From the NCBI RefSeq assembly GCF_007991735.1, contig NZ_BJYX01000027.1, positions 1-45,829 on the forward strand: a stretch of 45,829 nucleotides of DNA, read 5' to 3'. The stretch comes from Terrabacter aerolatus. GTDB lineage: Bacteria; Actinomycetota; Actinomycetes; Actinomycetales; Dermatophilaceae. Below are positions 1 through 8,585 of this stretch, one piece after another. Both the position numbers and the translations under genes were made by a program. The stretch's first letter is position 1, and each line of letters opens with the position of its first letter. The notes under the pieces are model-generated. The model did not search any database. It was not told where the DNA came from and worked only from the letters and a program-made list of their open reading frames with translations.

Positions 1-21
1 TTGCCTTGTGCGACAAGGCAA
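1..21 (-). terminator. Perfect hairpin downstream of the GST gene
   Basis: Nine-base arms (1-9 and 13-21) are exact reverse complements around a GCG loop. The element starts 27 nt beyond the stop codon of the minus-strand GST gene, where a terminator is expected, but no T-tract is visible on that strand before the window ends. It could equally be an operator or the terminator of a gene outside the window. One copy of the dispersed CGGCATAC octamer follows at 27-34. Confidence 0.45.
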
Positions 22-47
22 CCCGACGGCATACGCGAGCAGGAAGG

Positions 48-1070
48 TCAGCGCGCCAGAAGCGCCAGCACGGGGTTGTGCTCGGGCGGGACGACCTCTC
101 GCGGCGGGCCGGGAGGCGTGCCGTCACCGAAGGGCGTGCCCCCGAGCGCCTCGCGTCCGTGCGGCGTCGCCCAGTTCTCGAGGGACGGGCCGAGCGGCAC
201 GACGCCGGTTGGGTTCACGTCGGTGTGCACGACGTAGTAGTGCCGCTTGATGTGGGTGAAGTCGACGGTGTCGCCGAAGCCGGGCGTCTGGAAGAGGTCG
301 CGCGCGTAGCCCCAGAGTGCAGGCATCTCGATGAGCTTGCTGCGGTTGCACTTGAAGTGCCCGTGGTAGACGGGGTCGAAGCGCACGAGCGTCGTGAACA
401 GGCGCACGTCGGCCTCGGTGATGTGGTCGCCGACGAGGTAGCGCCGCGTCGACAGGCGCTCCTCGAGCAGGTCGAGGTTCTCCCAGAGCCGACGGTAGGC
501 CTTGTCGTAGGCGTCCTGCGTCCCGGCGAACCCGCACCGGTAGACGCCGTTGTTGACGTAGCGGTAGATCGGTTCGCTGACCGACTCGATCTCGTCGGCG
601 AGGGCGTCGGGGTAGAGGTCGGGGGCGCCCTCGCGGTGGAAGTCGCGCCACTGCGTCTCGAGGTCGACGGTGATCTGCTTGAAGTCGTTGGTCACGACGG
701 CACCCGTCGGCACGTCGACGATCGCGGGAACCGTGATGCCACGGGGGTATTCGGGGTCGCGCTTGAAGTAGGCGTCCTGGATGCGCGGGATCTTGAGGAC
801 CGGGTCGAGGCCGCCCGGGTCGAGGTCGAAGGTCCAGCTGCGCTTGTCGTGCGTCGGGCCGCAGATCCCCATCGACAGCGCGTCCTCGAGCCCGAGCAGC
901 CGGCGCACGATGATGGCGCGGTTGGCCCACGGGCAGGCGCGCGCCACGACGAGGCGGTACCGGTCGGCCTCGACCGGGAAGCCGTCGCGGCCGTCGGCGG
1001 TGATGCGGGTGGTGATGTAGTTCGTGTCGCGCTTGAAGCTCTTCTCGACGTACGTTCCCGGCTCGCTCAT
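48..1070 (-). CDS. Glutathione S-transferase family protein, glutathionyl-hydroquinone reductase (Xi class) type
   Basis: A 340-residue soluble protein with the Xi-class layout: an N-terminal thioredoxin-fold domain and an all-helical C-terminal domain. The catalytic cysteine sits in the family's CPWA motif (ACPWANRA, Cys46), where ordinary GSTs use Ser or Tyr. The family reduces glutathionyl-hydroquinones; in actinobacteria, which use mycothiol rather than glutathione, a mycothiol-linked substrate is more likely, but that is inference. The tail after about residue 300 is rich in Pro and Gly. The ATG at 1070 has no Shine-Dalgarno but lies six bases after a TAGGGT -10 box, suggesting a leaderless mRNA. 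It is divergent from the GNAT-like gene, with 122 bp between starts. Confidence 0.9.
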   Translation of the reverse strand: MSEPGTYVEKSFKRDTNYITTRITADGRDGFPVEADRYRLVVARACPWANRAIIVRRLLGLEDALSMGICGPTHDKRSWTFDLDPGGLDPVLKIPRIQDAYFKRDPEYPRGITVPAIVDVPTGAVVTNDFKQITVDLETQWRDFHREGAPDLYPDALADEIESVSEPIYRYVNNGVYRCGFAGTQDAYDKAYRRLWENLDLLEERLSTRRYLVGDHITEADVRLFTTLVRFDPVYHGHFKCNRSKLIEMPALWGYARDLFQTPGFGDTVDFTHIKRHYYVVHTDVNPTGVVPLGPSLENWATPHGREALGGTPFGDGTPPGPPREVVPPEHNPVLALLAR

Positions 1071-1076
1071 GCGCCC

Positions 1077-1082
1077 ACCCTA
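1077..1082 (-). promoter_or_regulatory. -10 box of a leaderless GST promoter
   Basis: On the minus strand TAGGGT (1082 to 1077) is followed by six bases and then the ATG at 1070. TANNNT-N6-start is the usual arrangement of leaderless actinobacterial transcripts. A CGGCATAC octamer (1095-1088, minus orientation) sits just upstream, between the presumed -35 and -10 regions. Confidence 0.5.
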
Positions 1083-1192
1083 ATTCGGTATGCCGCGTGG
1101 ATCCTCGAGCGCCCTGCCGGTCGGTGCCGGGTCATGGTGTTCTGGGTCGGATCCGGGTGAGAATGGGCCCATGAGGCCTGCGAGCAGACGCG

Positions 1193-1873
1193 ATGCGTGA
1201 GCTCCGGCCCCTGACACCCGACCGGGTGGGCGACCTCCTCGGCAGCTGCGCGCCGTGCACCTTCTGGCAGACGGTGCCGCGCAACGGCCACAGCGACCCG
1301 CGCGAGCCCGTCGAGCAGCTCATCGACTGGGTCGAGGCGGTGACGGCCGACTGGGGGCCCCCGGGACGGGTCGCCTACGTGGACGGGTCGCCGGCAGGGC
1401 ACGTCATCGTGGCTCCGGCGCGTCACGTCCCGCGCCTGGCCGCGTTCCCGACGACGCCGGGCGACCCCTCGACGCTCATGCTCGTCACGGCGGTGATCGC
1501 GGCGGGGCAGCCCGACCGGGGGCTGCGCAAGGCGCTGGTGCAGGCGGCCGCCAAGGACGCCCTCCACCACCGGGTGCGCTCGCTCGAGGCGGTGGCGGCG
1601 CGCCCTCTGGCGGTCTCGCGCCACGCCTGCGTGCTCGACGCGGCGTTCCTCGAGAAGGTCGGCTTCCGGCTGGAACGTGACCACCCGGCATACCCGAGGC
1701 TCCGGATGGACCTGCGAACGGTGGTGACGTTGCGCGACGAGGCAGCGGCGGCCCTGGGGCGGGCCCTGGCCTGGGTGCCGGGGGCCACGTCGGTCCCGGA
1801 GACCCATCCGAACGGGCACAGCCACGCGCACGTCGCCGACCGGACCGAGCACCGGAGTCCCGACCGGTCCTGA
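1193..1873 (+). CDS. GNAT-like acetyltransferase family protein (Rv3916c-position homologue)
   Basis: A 226-residue protein without signal peptide or membrane segment. The middle (about residues 60-165) has the alternating strand/helix pattern of GNAT N-acetyltransferases, including a likely acetyl-CoA loop region near GQPDRGLRKALVQ and the late GF motif (EKVGFRLE) near residues 162-169. Substrate unknown. It faces cwlM tail to tail, as Rv3916c faces cwlM (Rv3915) in M. tuberculosis, so the position is probably an ancestral feature of the oriC-proximal region. The last 40 residues are His/Pro-rich and look disordered. Only 50 bp separate it from cwlM; a weak inverted repeat (1860-1866 with 1898-1904) might terminate both. 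The GNAT assignment rests on fold pattern and context, not on a strong motif. Confidence 0.7.
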   Translation: MRELRPLTPDRVGDLLGSCAPCTFWQTVPRNGHSDPREPVEQLIDWVEAVTADWGPPGRVAYVDGSPAGHVIVAPARHVPRLAAFPTTPGDPSTLMLVTAVIAAGQPDRGLRKALVQAAAKDALHHRVRSLEAVAARPLAVSRHACVLDAAFLEKVGFRLERDHPAYPRLRMDLRTVVTLRDEAAAALGRALAWVPGATSVPETHPNGHSHAHVADRTEHRSPDRS

Positions 1874-1923
1874 GGCCTGGATGGTCCTGGGCCGGGACGG
1901 TCGGATGACAGGAGGGGCTCGGG

Positions 1924-3141
1924 TCAGCTCACCGTGCGGTCGGCGGACACGTGCTGCCCGCGCATCGTCTCGAGGTGGCGACGGAGGTCGTCGAGCCGGA
2001 GCACGCCGGTGCGGGAGGTGTCCGCCTCGCCGAGGTAGACGCGCTGGAGCGCCACGACGACGGCCTCGGCGACGTGGTCGAGGATCTGGGCGTTGGCGAG
2101 GGAGGCCGCGTCGCCCTCGTGGCTGAGGTAGCCGAAGTCGAGGCGCACCGCCGGCATGCGCGTGCGGCGCAGCAACGGCCACGTGCGGGCGTGGGAGCGG
2201 CAGTCCGTCAGGCCCGTGCGCGCCACGACCTCGCGCAGCAGCAGGTCGGCGAAGCTCTCGCCGATGACCGACCAGTCGCTGTGGGCCGCGCTGTCGGGGT
2301 GACCGTAGAAGTACGTCGAGGCTCCGTGGGCCGAGCCGGAGGCCGAGTGGTCGGTGTGCAGGGAGAGCACGAGGTCGGCGTCGCACGAGTTCGCGAAGGC
2401 CGCGCGCTCCTCGTCGGTGCCGCCGTCGGTGGCCTCGGTGCGGGTGAAGACGACGCTGACGCCGTGCGCCGAGAGCCGCCCCTCGATGCGGCGCGCGAGG
2501 TCGAGGGCGAGCCGGGCCTCGACGAGACCTCGGTGACCGTGGGCGCCGGCATCCCCGCCGCCGTGACCGGGGTCGAGGACGATGGTGCGTCCGCTCAGGC
2601 TGTAGCCGCCGCGGCGGATGTGCTCGCGCTCGCGCAGGGCGTTGGCCGAGCCACCGCTGACGGAGCGTCGCAGGCCCGCGAAGGCGCGCATCGTCTCGGG
2701 GCCGACGGTGCCGTCGGGAACGAGCCCCACGGCGGCCTGGAAGGCGCGGAGCGCCGAGTCGGTGCTGGGGCCGTGCAGACCGTCGACCTTGCCGGGGGTG
2801 AAGCCGAGCTCGGCGAGCCGGGACTGCAGGGCCACGACGTCGTCGCCCTCGATGAAGTGCTCGGGCACGTAGCGCAGCACCCGGTCACCGAGGGCCCAGC
2901 GGGCCCCGTCGAGGACGGCATACGTGGAGCGTCCGACGACGCCGTCGACGATGAGCCCGCGACGCTGCTGGAAGGACTTGACGGCCTGCTCGACCCGCTC
3001 GTCGTAGACGGCCTCGCCGAAGCGGTCGCTGTGGCCGGAGCCGCCGGGCAGGTCACCGGAGAGGGCCAGACGCTCGCACACGGCGGCCACGGCGGGACCG
3101 GAGTCACCGCGCCGGAGCACGACGGACTGCTGGGGTGTCAT
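1924..3141 (-). CDS. cwlM: CwlM-like N-acetylmuramoyl-L-alanine amidase homologue
   Basis: A 405-residue protein with two peptidoglycan-binding (PG_binding_1) repeats at about residues 7-80 and 98-158 and an Amidase_3 domain at about 186-370. Zinc ligands are recognisable: His193 in DPGHGG, Glu208 and His262 in SLHTDH. The family's catalytic Glu in the late E-x-GFLS motif is Asp335 here (RLDFGYLS). There is no signal peptide. This matches mycobacterial CwlM, which is cytoplasmic and activates MurA when phosphorylated by PknB instead of cutting the wall; a regulatory role here is inference. An AAAGGAG ribosome site precedes the ATG at 3141. It lies downstream of trxA, past a hairpin at 3238-3266. 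Confidence 0.88.
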   Translation of the reverse strand: MTPQQSVVLRRGDSGPAVAAVCERLALSGDLPGGSGHSDRFGEAVYDERVEQAVKSFQQRRGLIVDGVVGRSTYAVLDGARWALGDRVLRYVPEHFIEGDDVVALQSRLAELGFTPGKVDGLHGPSTDSALRAFQAAVGLVPDGTVGPETMRAFAGLRRSVSGGSANALREREHIRRGGYSLSGRTIVLDPGHGGGDAGAHGHRGLVEARLALDLARRIEGRLSAHGVSVVFTRTEATDGGTDEERAAFANSCDADLVLSLHTDHSASGSAHGASTYFYGHPDSAAHSDWSVIGESFADLLLREVVARTGLTDCRSHARTWPLLRRTRMPAVRLDFGYLSHEGDAASLANAQILDHVAEAVVVALQRVYLGEADTSRTGVLRLDDLRRHLETMRGQHVSADRTVS

Positions 3142-3237
3142 CTCGGCTCCTTTCCTCGGAGAGCTCCGAACGGGTCGCGGTGGGCTGTGCGTTCTGTCGG
3201 GAGTGGTCGGGCGCCGTGAGCAGCGTAGTACGCCGAA

Positions 3238-3266
3238 GGGGTGGCCCCGATACGGCAGGCCACCCC
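3238..3266 (-). terminator. Hairpin terminator after trxA
   Basis: GGGGTGGCC (3238-3246) pairs perfectly with GGCCACCCC (3258-3266); an inner CCG-ATA-CGG can extend the stem. It lies about 28 nt after the trxA stop on the minus strand and before the cwlM ribosome site. There is only a short T run after it, so it may attenuate instead of fully stopping transcription into cwlM. Confidence 0.55.
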
Positions 3267-3294
3267 AACGTGCGCTTCGACCGTGCGCTGACGG

Positions 3295-3618
3295 TCAGCC
3301 GAGGAACTCTTCGAGCTCGCGGAGCAGCTTGGGCTTCGGGTGCGCGCCGACGATCGTCTTGACGACCTCGCCCTTGACGTAGACGTTGAGCGTGGGGATC
3401 GAGACGACGCCGTAGCGGGCGGCGGTGTCGACGTTGGCGTCGGTGTCGAGCTTGACGACCTCGATCTTGTCGCCGTACTGCTCGTTGATCTCCTCGAGGA
3501 TCGGGGCGACCTTGCGGCACGGGCCGCACCACGTCGCCCAGAAGTCGACGAGGACGGGCTTGTCGCTCATGAGGACGTCGTCGGCGAAGGTGGCGTCGGT
3601 CGTGTTCTTCAGTGCCAT
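3295..3618 (-). CDS. trxA: Thioredoxin
   Basis: A 107-residue thioredoxin of standard length with the WCGPC active site (Cys31, Cys34), the buried Asp in the VDFWA strand and the cis-proline loop SIPT. It reduces disulfides in cytoplasmic proteins and is recycled by the adjacent thioredoxin reductase. The trxB-trxA order and their place between anti-sigma and cwlM are the same as trxB2-trxC in mycobacteria. A GAAGGAAT-like ribosome site precedes the ATG at 3618. Seventy-five bases separate it from trxB, so the two are probably co-transcribed. Confidence 0.97.
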   Translation of the reverse strand: MALKNTTDATFADDVLMSDKPVLVDFWATWCGPCRKVAPILEEINEQYGDKIEVVKLDTDANVDTAARYGVVSIPTLNVYVKGEVVKTIVGAHPKPKLLRELEEFLG

Positions 3619-3693
3619 GGAGATTCCTTCTCGTGGTTGGCGGGGTGCGGCTGGGGGTGCTGGTGCGGGCGGATCGGGCCGGTCGGCTCGAGG

Positions 3694-4749
3694 TTAGGCG
3701 TCGGCGCCGACGGTCTCGGCGGTGGCGCCCCGCGGGTCAGGGATCTCGCCCGCGTCCGTCTCGTCGATGACGGCGGCCTCGGCAGCGGCCTCGGCCGGGC
3801 TCGAGGTGTCCTCGAGCGCGGCGAGGTAGTGCTCGGCGTCGAGGGCGGCGGAGCAGCCGGAGCCGGCGGCGGTGATGGCCTGGCGGTAGGTGTGGTCGAC
3901 GAGGTCGCCGCAGGCGAAGACGCCGGGCACGTTGGTGCGCGTGGAGCGGCCGTCGACGAGCACGTAGCCGGCGTCGTCGGTGTCGACGACGCCGGTGACC
4001 AGCTCGTTGCGCGGGTCGTGGCCGATGGCGACGAACAGGCCGGTGATCGCGAGGTCGCGCTCCTCGCCGGTGACGGTGTCGCGCAGGGTGACGCCCGAGA
4101 GCTTGCCCTCGCCGTGGATCTGCGCGACCTCGGAGTTCCAGGCGAAGCGGATCTTGTCGTTGCCGTGGGCGCGGTCGGCCATGATCTTGCTGGCGCGCAG
4201 CGCGTCGCGGCGGTGGATGATCGTCACGGTGCGGGCGAACTTCGTCAGGAAGGTCGCCTCCTCGATGGCGGAGTCGCCGCCGCCGACGACGGCGATGTCC
4301 TGGTCGCGGAAGAAGAAGCCGTCGCACGTGGCGCACCACGAGACGCCGTGGCCCGAGAGCTCCTTCTCGCGCGGCAGGCCGAGCTCGCGGTAGGCCGAGC
4401 CCATCGCGAGGACGACCGCGCGGGCCCGGTGGACGGTGCCCTCGCCGTCGGTGACGGTCTTGATCTCGCCCGTGAGGTCGACGGCGGTGACGTCGTCGGT
4501 GACGAGCTCGGCGCCGAAGCGCTCGGCCTGGGCGCGCATGCCGTCCATGAGATCAGGCCCCATGATGCCGTCCTTGAAGCCGGGGAAGTTCTCGACCTCG
4601 GTCGTGTTCATCAGCGCGCCACCTGCGGTGACGGCACCCTCGAAGACGAGGGGCGCGAGGTTCGCGCGGGCGGCGTAGACGGCTGCGGTGTAGCCCGCGG
4701 GGCCGGAGCCGATGATGATGACGTTGCGGACGGTGTCCGGACGGGACAT
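3694..4749 (-). CDS. trxB: Thioredoxin-disulfide reductase
   Basis: A 351-residue FAD- and NADPH-dependent low-molecular-weight thioredoxin reductase. Visible motifs are the FAD-binding GSGPAG loop (residues 14-19), the redox-active CATC (Cys139, Cys142), the NADPH-binding GGGDSA loop (about 156-161) and the late FAD motif FACGDL. The last 35 residues are an Ala/Glu/Asp-rich extension beyond the usual end of the enzyme and look disordered. The start is the ATG at 4749, preceded by GAGGAG; an open frame continues upstream to 5103 but overlaps the anti-sigma gene and lacks family similarity. It transfers electrons to TrxA encoded next to it. Confidence 0.97.
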   Translation of the reverse strand: MSRPDTVRNVIIIGSGPAGYTAAVYAARANLAPLVFEGAVTAGGALMNTTEVENFPGFKDGIMGPDLMDGMRAQAERFGAELVTDDVTAVDLTGEIKTVTDGEGTVHRARAVVLAMGSAYRELGLPREKELSGHGVSWCATCDGFFFRDQDIAVVGGGDSAIEEATFLTKFARTVTIIHRRDALRASKIMADRAHGNDKIRFAWNSEVAQIHGEGKLSGVTLRDTVTGEERDLAITGLFVAIGHDPRNELVTGVVDTDDAGYVLVDGRSTRTNVPGVFACGDLVDHTYRQAITAAGSGCSAALDAEHYLAALEDTSSPAEAAAEAAVIDETDAGEIPDPRGATAETVGADA

Positions 4750-4904
4750 GGGGGCTGCTCCTCGTGACGCTTCTCGTGTCGTGGCCGCTCGTCCCGCTCG
4801 TCGGCCGGCAGGGTGCCGGTGCTGCGGGAGCGGCGAGCCGCATAGGCCACAACCGATCCTAGGTGGTCGTTGTTCCCGCGGGCGGGAGCGGACGGCCGCC
4901 GGCC

Positions 4905-5801
4905 TCAGGGGACGGGGGTGGCTCCCTGGAGCAGGCCGGGGGCGCTGGTCGTGCAGCTGCGCTCGACGGCCCAGGCGGTGCTGGCACCGGCACGGGTCAC
5001 GACGACGACGACCGCGGGGCGTCCCTCGAACGTCGCCACGTCGGCCGAGACGTGGTCGGGGGCCGGCCTCGTCCCGTCGACGGCGCCGATCTCCTCGAGG
5101 CACGCCTCGAGGCCGATGGGCGTGGCGATGGGACCGATTCCCGGTGACTCGGCGGCGAGGCCGCGGATCGGCTGGCCGGGGTGGTCGAGCAGGGTCCGGG
5201 CCTGCGCGGCGAACGAACCGCGGGCGTATGCCGTCGTGCTGAGCTGGATGTGGAGCCCCTCCGACGTCGGTGGCGGGCTCGCGGGCGTGGACGCGCCGGC
5301 AGCCGAGCTGTAGCGGTCGCCGACGACCGCGGCCCCGTTGGGGCGCTTCGTCAGGTGCAGGGCCGAGGCCCCCACGGCGACGACGGCTGCCGCCGCGGCG
5401 ACCGCGGCGACGAGGTAGATCGGCCTGGGCCGCTCGGCGCGCGACGGCAGGGTGAGCACCGCTCCGCCGCCGGGGTGGCCGTCCGTCCCGGTGTCGGCGC
5501 CCGAGGCGAGCAGCGGACCGGGGTCGACGCGCAGCCGCGCGGCGTCGAGGAGCGCCCGCTCGATGCGCTCGGACACCGCGTCGGGCATCGGGCCGGGTGC
5601 CGGCGCGTGGGCGAGCAGGGCGCGGACCTCGGCCTCGATGCTCGGGTCGAGGTGGGGCTCGGGACCGTCGTCCTCGATCTCGTGCCCGAGCGCACCGTCG
5701 ACGAACCGGCCGGGGTCCTGCGGGAGGGGCAGGACCGGGTGCGCGCGGCGGGGGACGCCGTCGTCCGGGTCGTGCTCAGGGGTGTTCGCGGACTCGTCCA
5801 C
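4905..5801 (-). CDS. Membrane-anchored anti-sigma factor (anti-SigM type)
   Basis: A 298-residue protein with a charged cytoplasmic part (about 1-125), one membrane helix (about 128-148) and an extracytoplasmic domain of about 150 residues. The cytoplasmic part carries a helix (about 53-90) that could bind the sigma factor; no zinc-type HXXXCXXC motif is present. It directly follows sigM, as RsmA (Rv3912) does in M. tuberculosis, which is the main reason for the call. The GTG at 5801 follows AAGGA at suitable spacing; longer frames up to 5915 lack a ribosome site. A candidate ECF-type promoter lies about 75 bp upstream, so SigM may drive its own inhibitor. Sequence similarity among such anti-sigmas is low. 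Confidence 0.75.
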   Translation of the reverse strand: MDESANTPEHDPDDGVPRRAHPVLPLPQDPGRFVDGALGHEIEDDGPEPHLDPSIEAEVRALLAHAPAPGPMPDAVSERIERALLDAARLRVDPGPLLASGADTGTDGHPGGGAVLTLPSRAERPRPIYLVAAVAAAAAVVAVGASALHLTKRPNGAAVVGDRYSSAAGASTPASPPPTSEGLHIQLSTTAYARGSFAAQARTLLDHPGQPIRGLAAESPGIGPIATPIGLEACLEEIGAVDGTRPAPDHVSADVATFEGRPAVVVVVTRAGASTAWAVERSCTTSAPGLLQGATPVP

Positions 5802-5873
5802 CGGTGTGGTCCTTCGGGCAGAGTGCAGTGGTCGTACACGGGCAGGCAGGGGTATGCCGGTCGCCGAGGATTC

Positions 5874-5900
5874 GACGGCCCCCTGTGGCCGTCGGGTTCC
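5874..5900 (-). promoter_or_regulatory. Candidate ECF-sigma promoter upstream of the anti-sigma gene
   Basis: On the minus strand GGAAC (5900-5896) is followed 18 bases later by CGTC (5877-5874). GGAAC/CGTC pairs with about this spacing are the common ECF promoter pattern, including for SigM-group factors. It lies in the 169-bp gap between sigM and its anti-sigma. The inference is autoregulation by SigM; no experiment supports it here. Confidence 0.35.
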
Positions 5901-5924
5901 ACCGGATTCAACCATTGTTCGGTG

Positions 5925-5941
5925 CGGCCGCGATGCGGCCG
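5925..5941 (-). terminator. Hairpin after sigM
   Basis: CGGCCGC (5925-5931) and GCGGCCG (5935-5941) form a perfect seven-pair stem around GAT, 30 nt after the sigM stop codon. It has no T-tract. It may attenuate transcription between sigM and the anti-sigma gene, which then also has its own candidate promoter just downstream. Confidence 0.35.
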
Positions 5942-5970
5942 GGGGTGCGGGTGCCGGGGTCGGACTCCGG

Positions 5971-6543
5971 TCAGTCGTGCTCGACCGGGCGCACGCCGGG
6001 CGTCAGGCCGAGGTGCTGGGCCAAGGCGGCCCGGCCGCGGGCGCAGCGGGACTTGATGGTGCCCTCGGCCACCCCGAGGATGACGGCGGCCTCGGCGACG
6101 GGCACCGCGTGCATGTCGACGAGGACGAGGGCCGCGCGCTGGCCCTCCGGCAGCCTCGCCAGGGCTTCGCGGATGTCGAGCCGGACCTCGGTCGAGGCGT
6201 GGTGGTCGTGCCGGTCGGCGAGCTCGTACTCCGGCAGCTCGGCCGTCGGCCTACGCCGGCGCAACCGGTCGAGGCAGGCGTTGACGACGATGCGGTGCAG
6301 CCACGTGGTGACGGCAGCCTCGCCCCGGAAGGAGTCGGCGCGCCGGAACGCCGCGATGAAGCCGTCCTGGACGCAGTCGGCGGCCAGCTCCGGGTCGCGG
6401 ACGGTGCGCAGGGCGACCGCCCACATGCGGTCCTTGTGGCGTCGGAAGAGCTCGGCGAAGGCCTGGTCGTCACCGTCGACGTGCAGTGCCAGCAGCTCCC
6501 GGTCGCTCAGATCGGCGACCGGAGCGGCATCCCCCGGGCTCAC
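5971..6543 (-). CDS. sigM: RNA polymerase sigma factor, ECF family, SigM type
   Basis: A 190-residue ECF sigma factor. Region 2 spans about residues 25-95 (AFAELFRRHKDRMWAVA through the DCVQDGFIAAFR core-binding helix and the TTWLHRIVVNACLDRLRR -10-recognition segment). Region 4 spans about 120-178 with a helix-turn-helix in VAEAAVILGVAEGTIKSRCARGR. Gene context (pseudokinase upstream, anti-sigma and trxB-trxA downstream) is that of M. tuberculosis sigM (Rv3911), which responds at the cell surface and controls secreted and lipid-related genes. The GTG start at 6543 lies two bases past the pseudokinase stop, so the two are translationally coupled. Confidence 0.9.
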   Translation of the reverse strand: MSPGDAAPVADLSDRELLALHVDGDDQAFAELFRRHKDRMWAVALRTVRDPELAADCVQDGFIAAFRRADSFRGEAAVTTWLHRIVVNACLDRLRRRRPTAELPEYELADRHDHHASTEVRLDIREALARLPEGQRAALVLVDMHAVPVAEAAVILGVAEGTIKSRCARGRAALAQHLGLTPGVRPVEHD

Positions 6544-6545
6544 GG

Positions 6546-8540
6546 TCAGCGCACCGTCACTTCACTGATCTGCGCGCGGTAGTGGTTGGCGGCCTCGGCG
6601 GGGGCCGCCTTGGTGACGAGGACGATGATCTTGCTCGCAGGCTTGAGGGTGGCCGGGGCGGTGATGACGACGGTGCCCGACGCGTTCTGCTTCGAGCCGA
6701 TGGTCTGGGCGCCGGTGAGGGAGTCGGTCGAGGCGGAGTCGGTGGCGTAGACGGTGACGTCCTGGGGTGCGCCGAGGACGAGCTGGACCTGCTTGACCGT
6801 GGTGGGGGCGCTGAGGTCGAGGAGCACGCCGACGCCGTCCTTCTTGCCGTTGAAGGTGGGCGTGCCGTACCAGCGCGAGCGCCACTCGGTGCCGGGGTTG
6901 CCGTCGTAGGTGAGCTTGACGGTCTGGTCCGACTCGGTGCCGTCCTCGGGGTCGAAGCCGGTGCCGGCGACGACGGACACGGCTGCGGCCGGGGGCGCCT
7001 GGGTGGTGCTGGGCGGGGCCGTCGTCGTGGCGCTGGGCGCTCCGCTCGAGGTGGGGGTGCGGGTCTTGGTCACCGTCACCGCGGGCGCGGCCACGCCGTC
7101 GTGCTTGCCGATCTTCATGACGTTGCTGATGCCGATGACGAGGGCCACGACGACGAGGGCCCCGACGATGGCGAGGGCGATGCGTGACTGGGTGCCGCTC
7201 GGCGCCTCGGGTGCTTCTCGGCCGAACACCGGGACGGGCGGCTCGAGCCGCGTGGCGGGGGCCTCGTCGAGGGCGTCGACGAGGCCGATGCGCTCGCCGG
7301 CGAAGTCGTCGTCGTAGTCGTCGTCGCCCTCGCGGAACGCGCGACGCTCGGCGGCCCGTGCGGCTGCCTTGTCGGCCGCGGCGCGGGCGAACGAGCCGAC
7401 GCGGTCTCCGATGGCACCGGCGACGCCCGCGGCCGCGGTGGCGGCAGCACTGGCCGCCGCGATCCCGCTCTGGAGTCGCTCCGAGGAGGCCGCGGACGAT
7501 GCCGACGCAGCGGAGGTCGACGAGCCCACCGACCGGTCGGACCGGTCGTCGGGGAGCCGGTCGAAGAAGAGCGTGTCGGTGCCGTCACCGGCCGCACCAC
7601 CAGCCACACCGGCGGCCCCGGCGGCCCCGGCGGCGGCCGCACCCGCTCCGGCGCCCAGGGAGGGCATGACCCGGGTGGTCTCGGCGGACCCGCGGTCGTC
7701 GCGCCCGCGCAGCCGCATGCCCGTGGCGCCGTCGGACGTCGCCATCTCGGAGGGCCACGGTGCGATCTGGAGCGCGAGGTCACCCGGGGAGACCGGGCCC
7801 CGGCGCCCGCTGCCGAGCGTCATGCGGCAGATGAGGTCGAGGTCGTTGGGCACGCCCACGGCGATCTCGGAGGGAGCAGCCACCCCACCGACGATGGTGG
7901 GGGCGGCCTCGAGGCCGACGGAGGAGCCGGCGGGGATGAGGCCGTTGTCGACGGCCACCATGGGCCAGCGGCCGGTCAGGGCGGCATACGCGATCTTGAC
8001 GAGGCCGACGGCGTCGGCACGGGAGGCCCGCTCGTCGGAGAGCTGGTCGGCGTCGGTGAGGGCCGCCTCGGTGGCGAGCCCGCGCACCTTGACGGCGCCG
8101 TCGGGCATGCGCAGGACGGCGCTCGGGGTCAGCGCGAGGTGGTGCAGGCCCCGGTGGGTGGCCTTGTCGAGGGCCGTGGCGGCCTCGCCGGTGATCCGGC
8201 GGACCTCGTCGGGCGACAGGCCACCGCCCTGCAGCAGGTGCGAGAGGGGAGCGGCGCCGGTGAGCGGCTCCTCGACGATGAAGCCGACGCCCTGGTCGGT
8301 GCCGACGTCGAGGACCCGCACGAGACGGGGGTCCTCGATGCCGGCGGCGCGGCGCGCTGCGTCGAGGGCTGCGGCGGCGACGGACGCTCCCGCGGGGAAG
8401 CAGACGAGCACGACCTCGCGCTCGAGGGTGTGGTCGTTGGCGCGCCACCGCTCGTGGTGTGCGCCCTCGGAGGTACGAAGCGTGACGGCATAGCGGCCGC
8501 CCAGGACCGATCCGGGTCCGACTCCCTGCACGTGCGTCAC
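6546..8540 (-). CDS. Membrane pseudokinase with discoidin-like extracytoplasmic domain (MviN C-terminal-type), no flippase domain
   Basis: A 664-residue protein. Residues about 10-270 follow a Ser/Thr kinase fold but lack the glycine loop, the beta-3 Lys, HRD (HLALTP at that place) and DFG (RGLATE), so it should not transfer phosphate. A low-complexity Ala/Gly linker follows, then one membrane helix (about 452-474), a Thr/Pro stalk and a C-terminal region (about 520-664, with DGNPGTEWRS and GVGVLLDLSA) resembling a galactose-binding/discoidin fold. In mycobacterial MviN (Rv3910) the same pseudokinase and ectodomain are fused to the 14-helix MurJ lipid II flippase and recruit FhaA when phosphorylated. 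Here the flippase part is neither fused nor adjacent: the DUF6049 gene ends only 45 bp upstream. Confidence 0.85.
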   Translation of the reverse strand: MTHVQGVGPGSVLGGRYAVTLRTSEGAHHERWRANDHTLEREVVLVCFPAGASVAAAALDAARRAAGIEDPRLVRVLDVGTDQGVGFIVEEPLTGAAPLSHLLQGGGLSPDEVRRITGEAATALDKATHRGLHHLALTPSAVLRMPDGAVKVRGLATEAALTDADQLSDERASRADAVGLVKIAYAALTGRWPMVAVDNGLIPAGSSVGLEAAPTIVGGVAAPSEIAVGVPNDLDLICRMTLGSGRRGPVSPGDLALQIAPWPSEMATSDGATGMRLRGRDDRGSAETTRVMPSLGAGAGAAAAGAAGAAGVAGGAAGDGTDTLFFDRLPDDRSDRSVGSSTSAASASSAASSERLQSGIAAASAAATAAAGVAGAIGDRVGSFARAAADKAAARAAERRAFREGDDDYDDDFAGERIGLVDALDEAPATRLEPPVPVFGREAPEAPSGTQSRIALAIVGALVVVALVIGISNVMKIGKHDGVAAPAVTVTKTRTPTSSGAPSATTTAPPSTTQAPPAAAVSVVAGTGFDPEDGTESDQTVKLTYDGNPGTEWRSRWYGTPTFNGKKDGVGVLLDLSAPTTVKQVQLVLGAPQDVTVYATDSASTDSLTGAQTIGSKQNASGTVVITAPATLKPASKIIVLVTKAAPAEAANHYRAQISEVTVR

Positions 8541-8585
8541 CCTCCCCTCGTCCGGTCGTGCGTGGATGCGTGGCTCGAGCCCATC

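Noticed and set aside
8481-8495. A further octamer copy (CGGCATAG) in the pseudokinase gene
   Set aside because: It differs at the last base from CGGCATAC and was left out of the count, as was GGCGTATGCG at 18095-18104.
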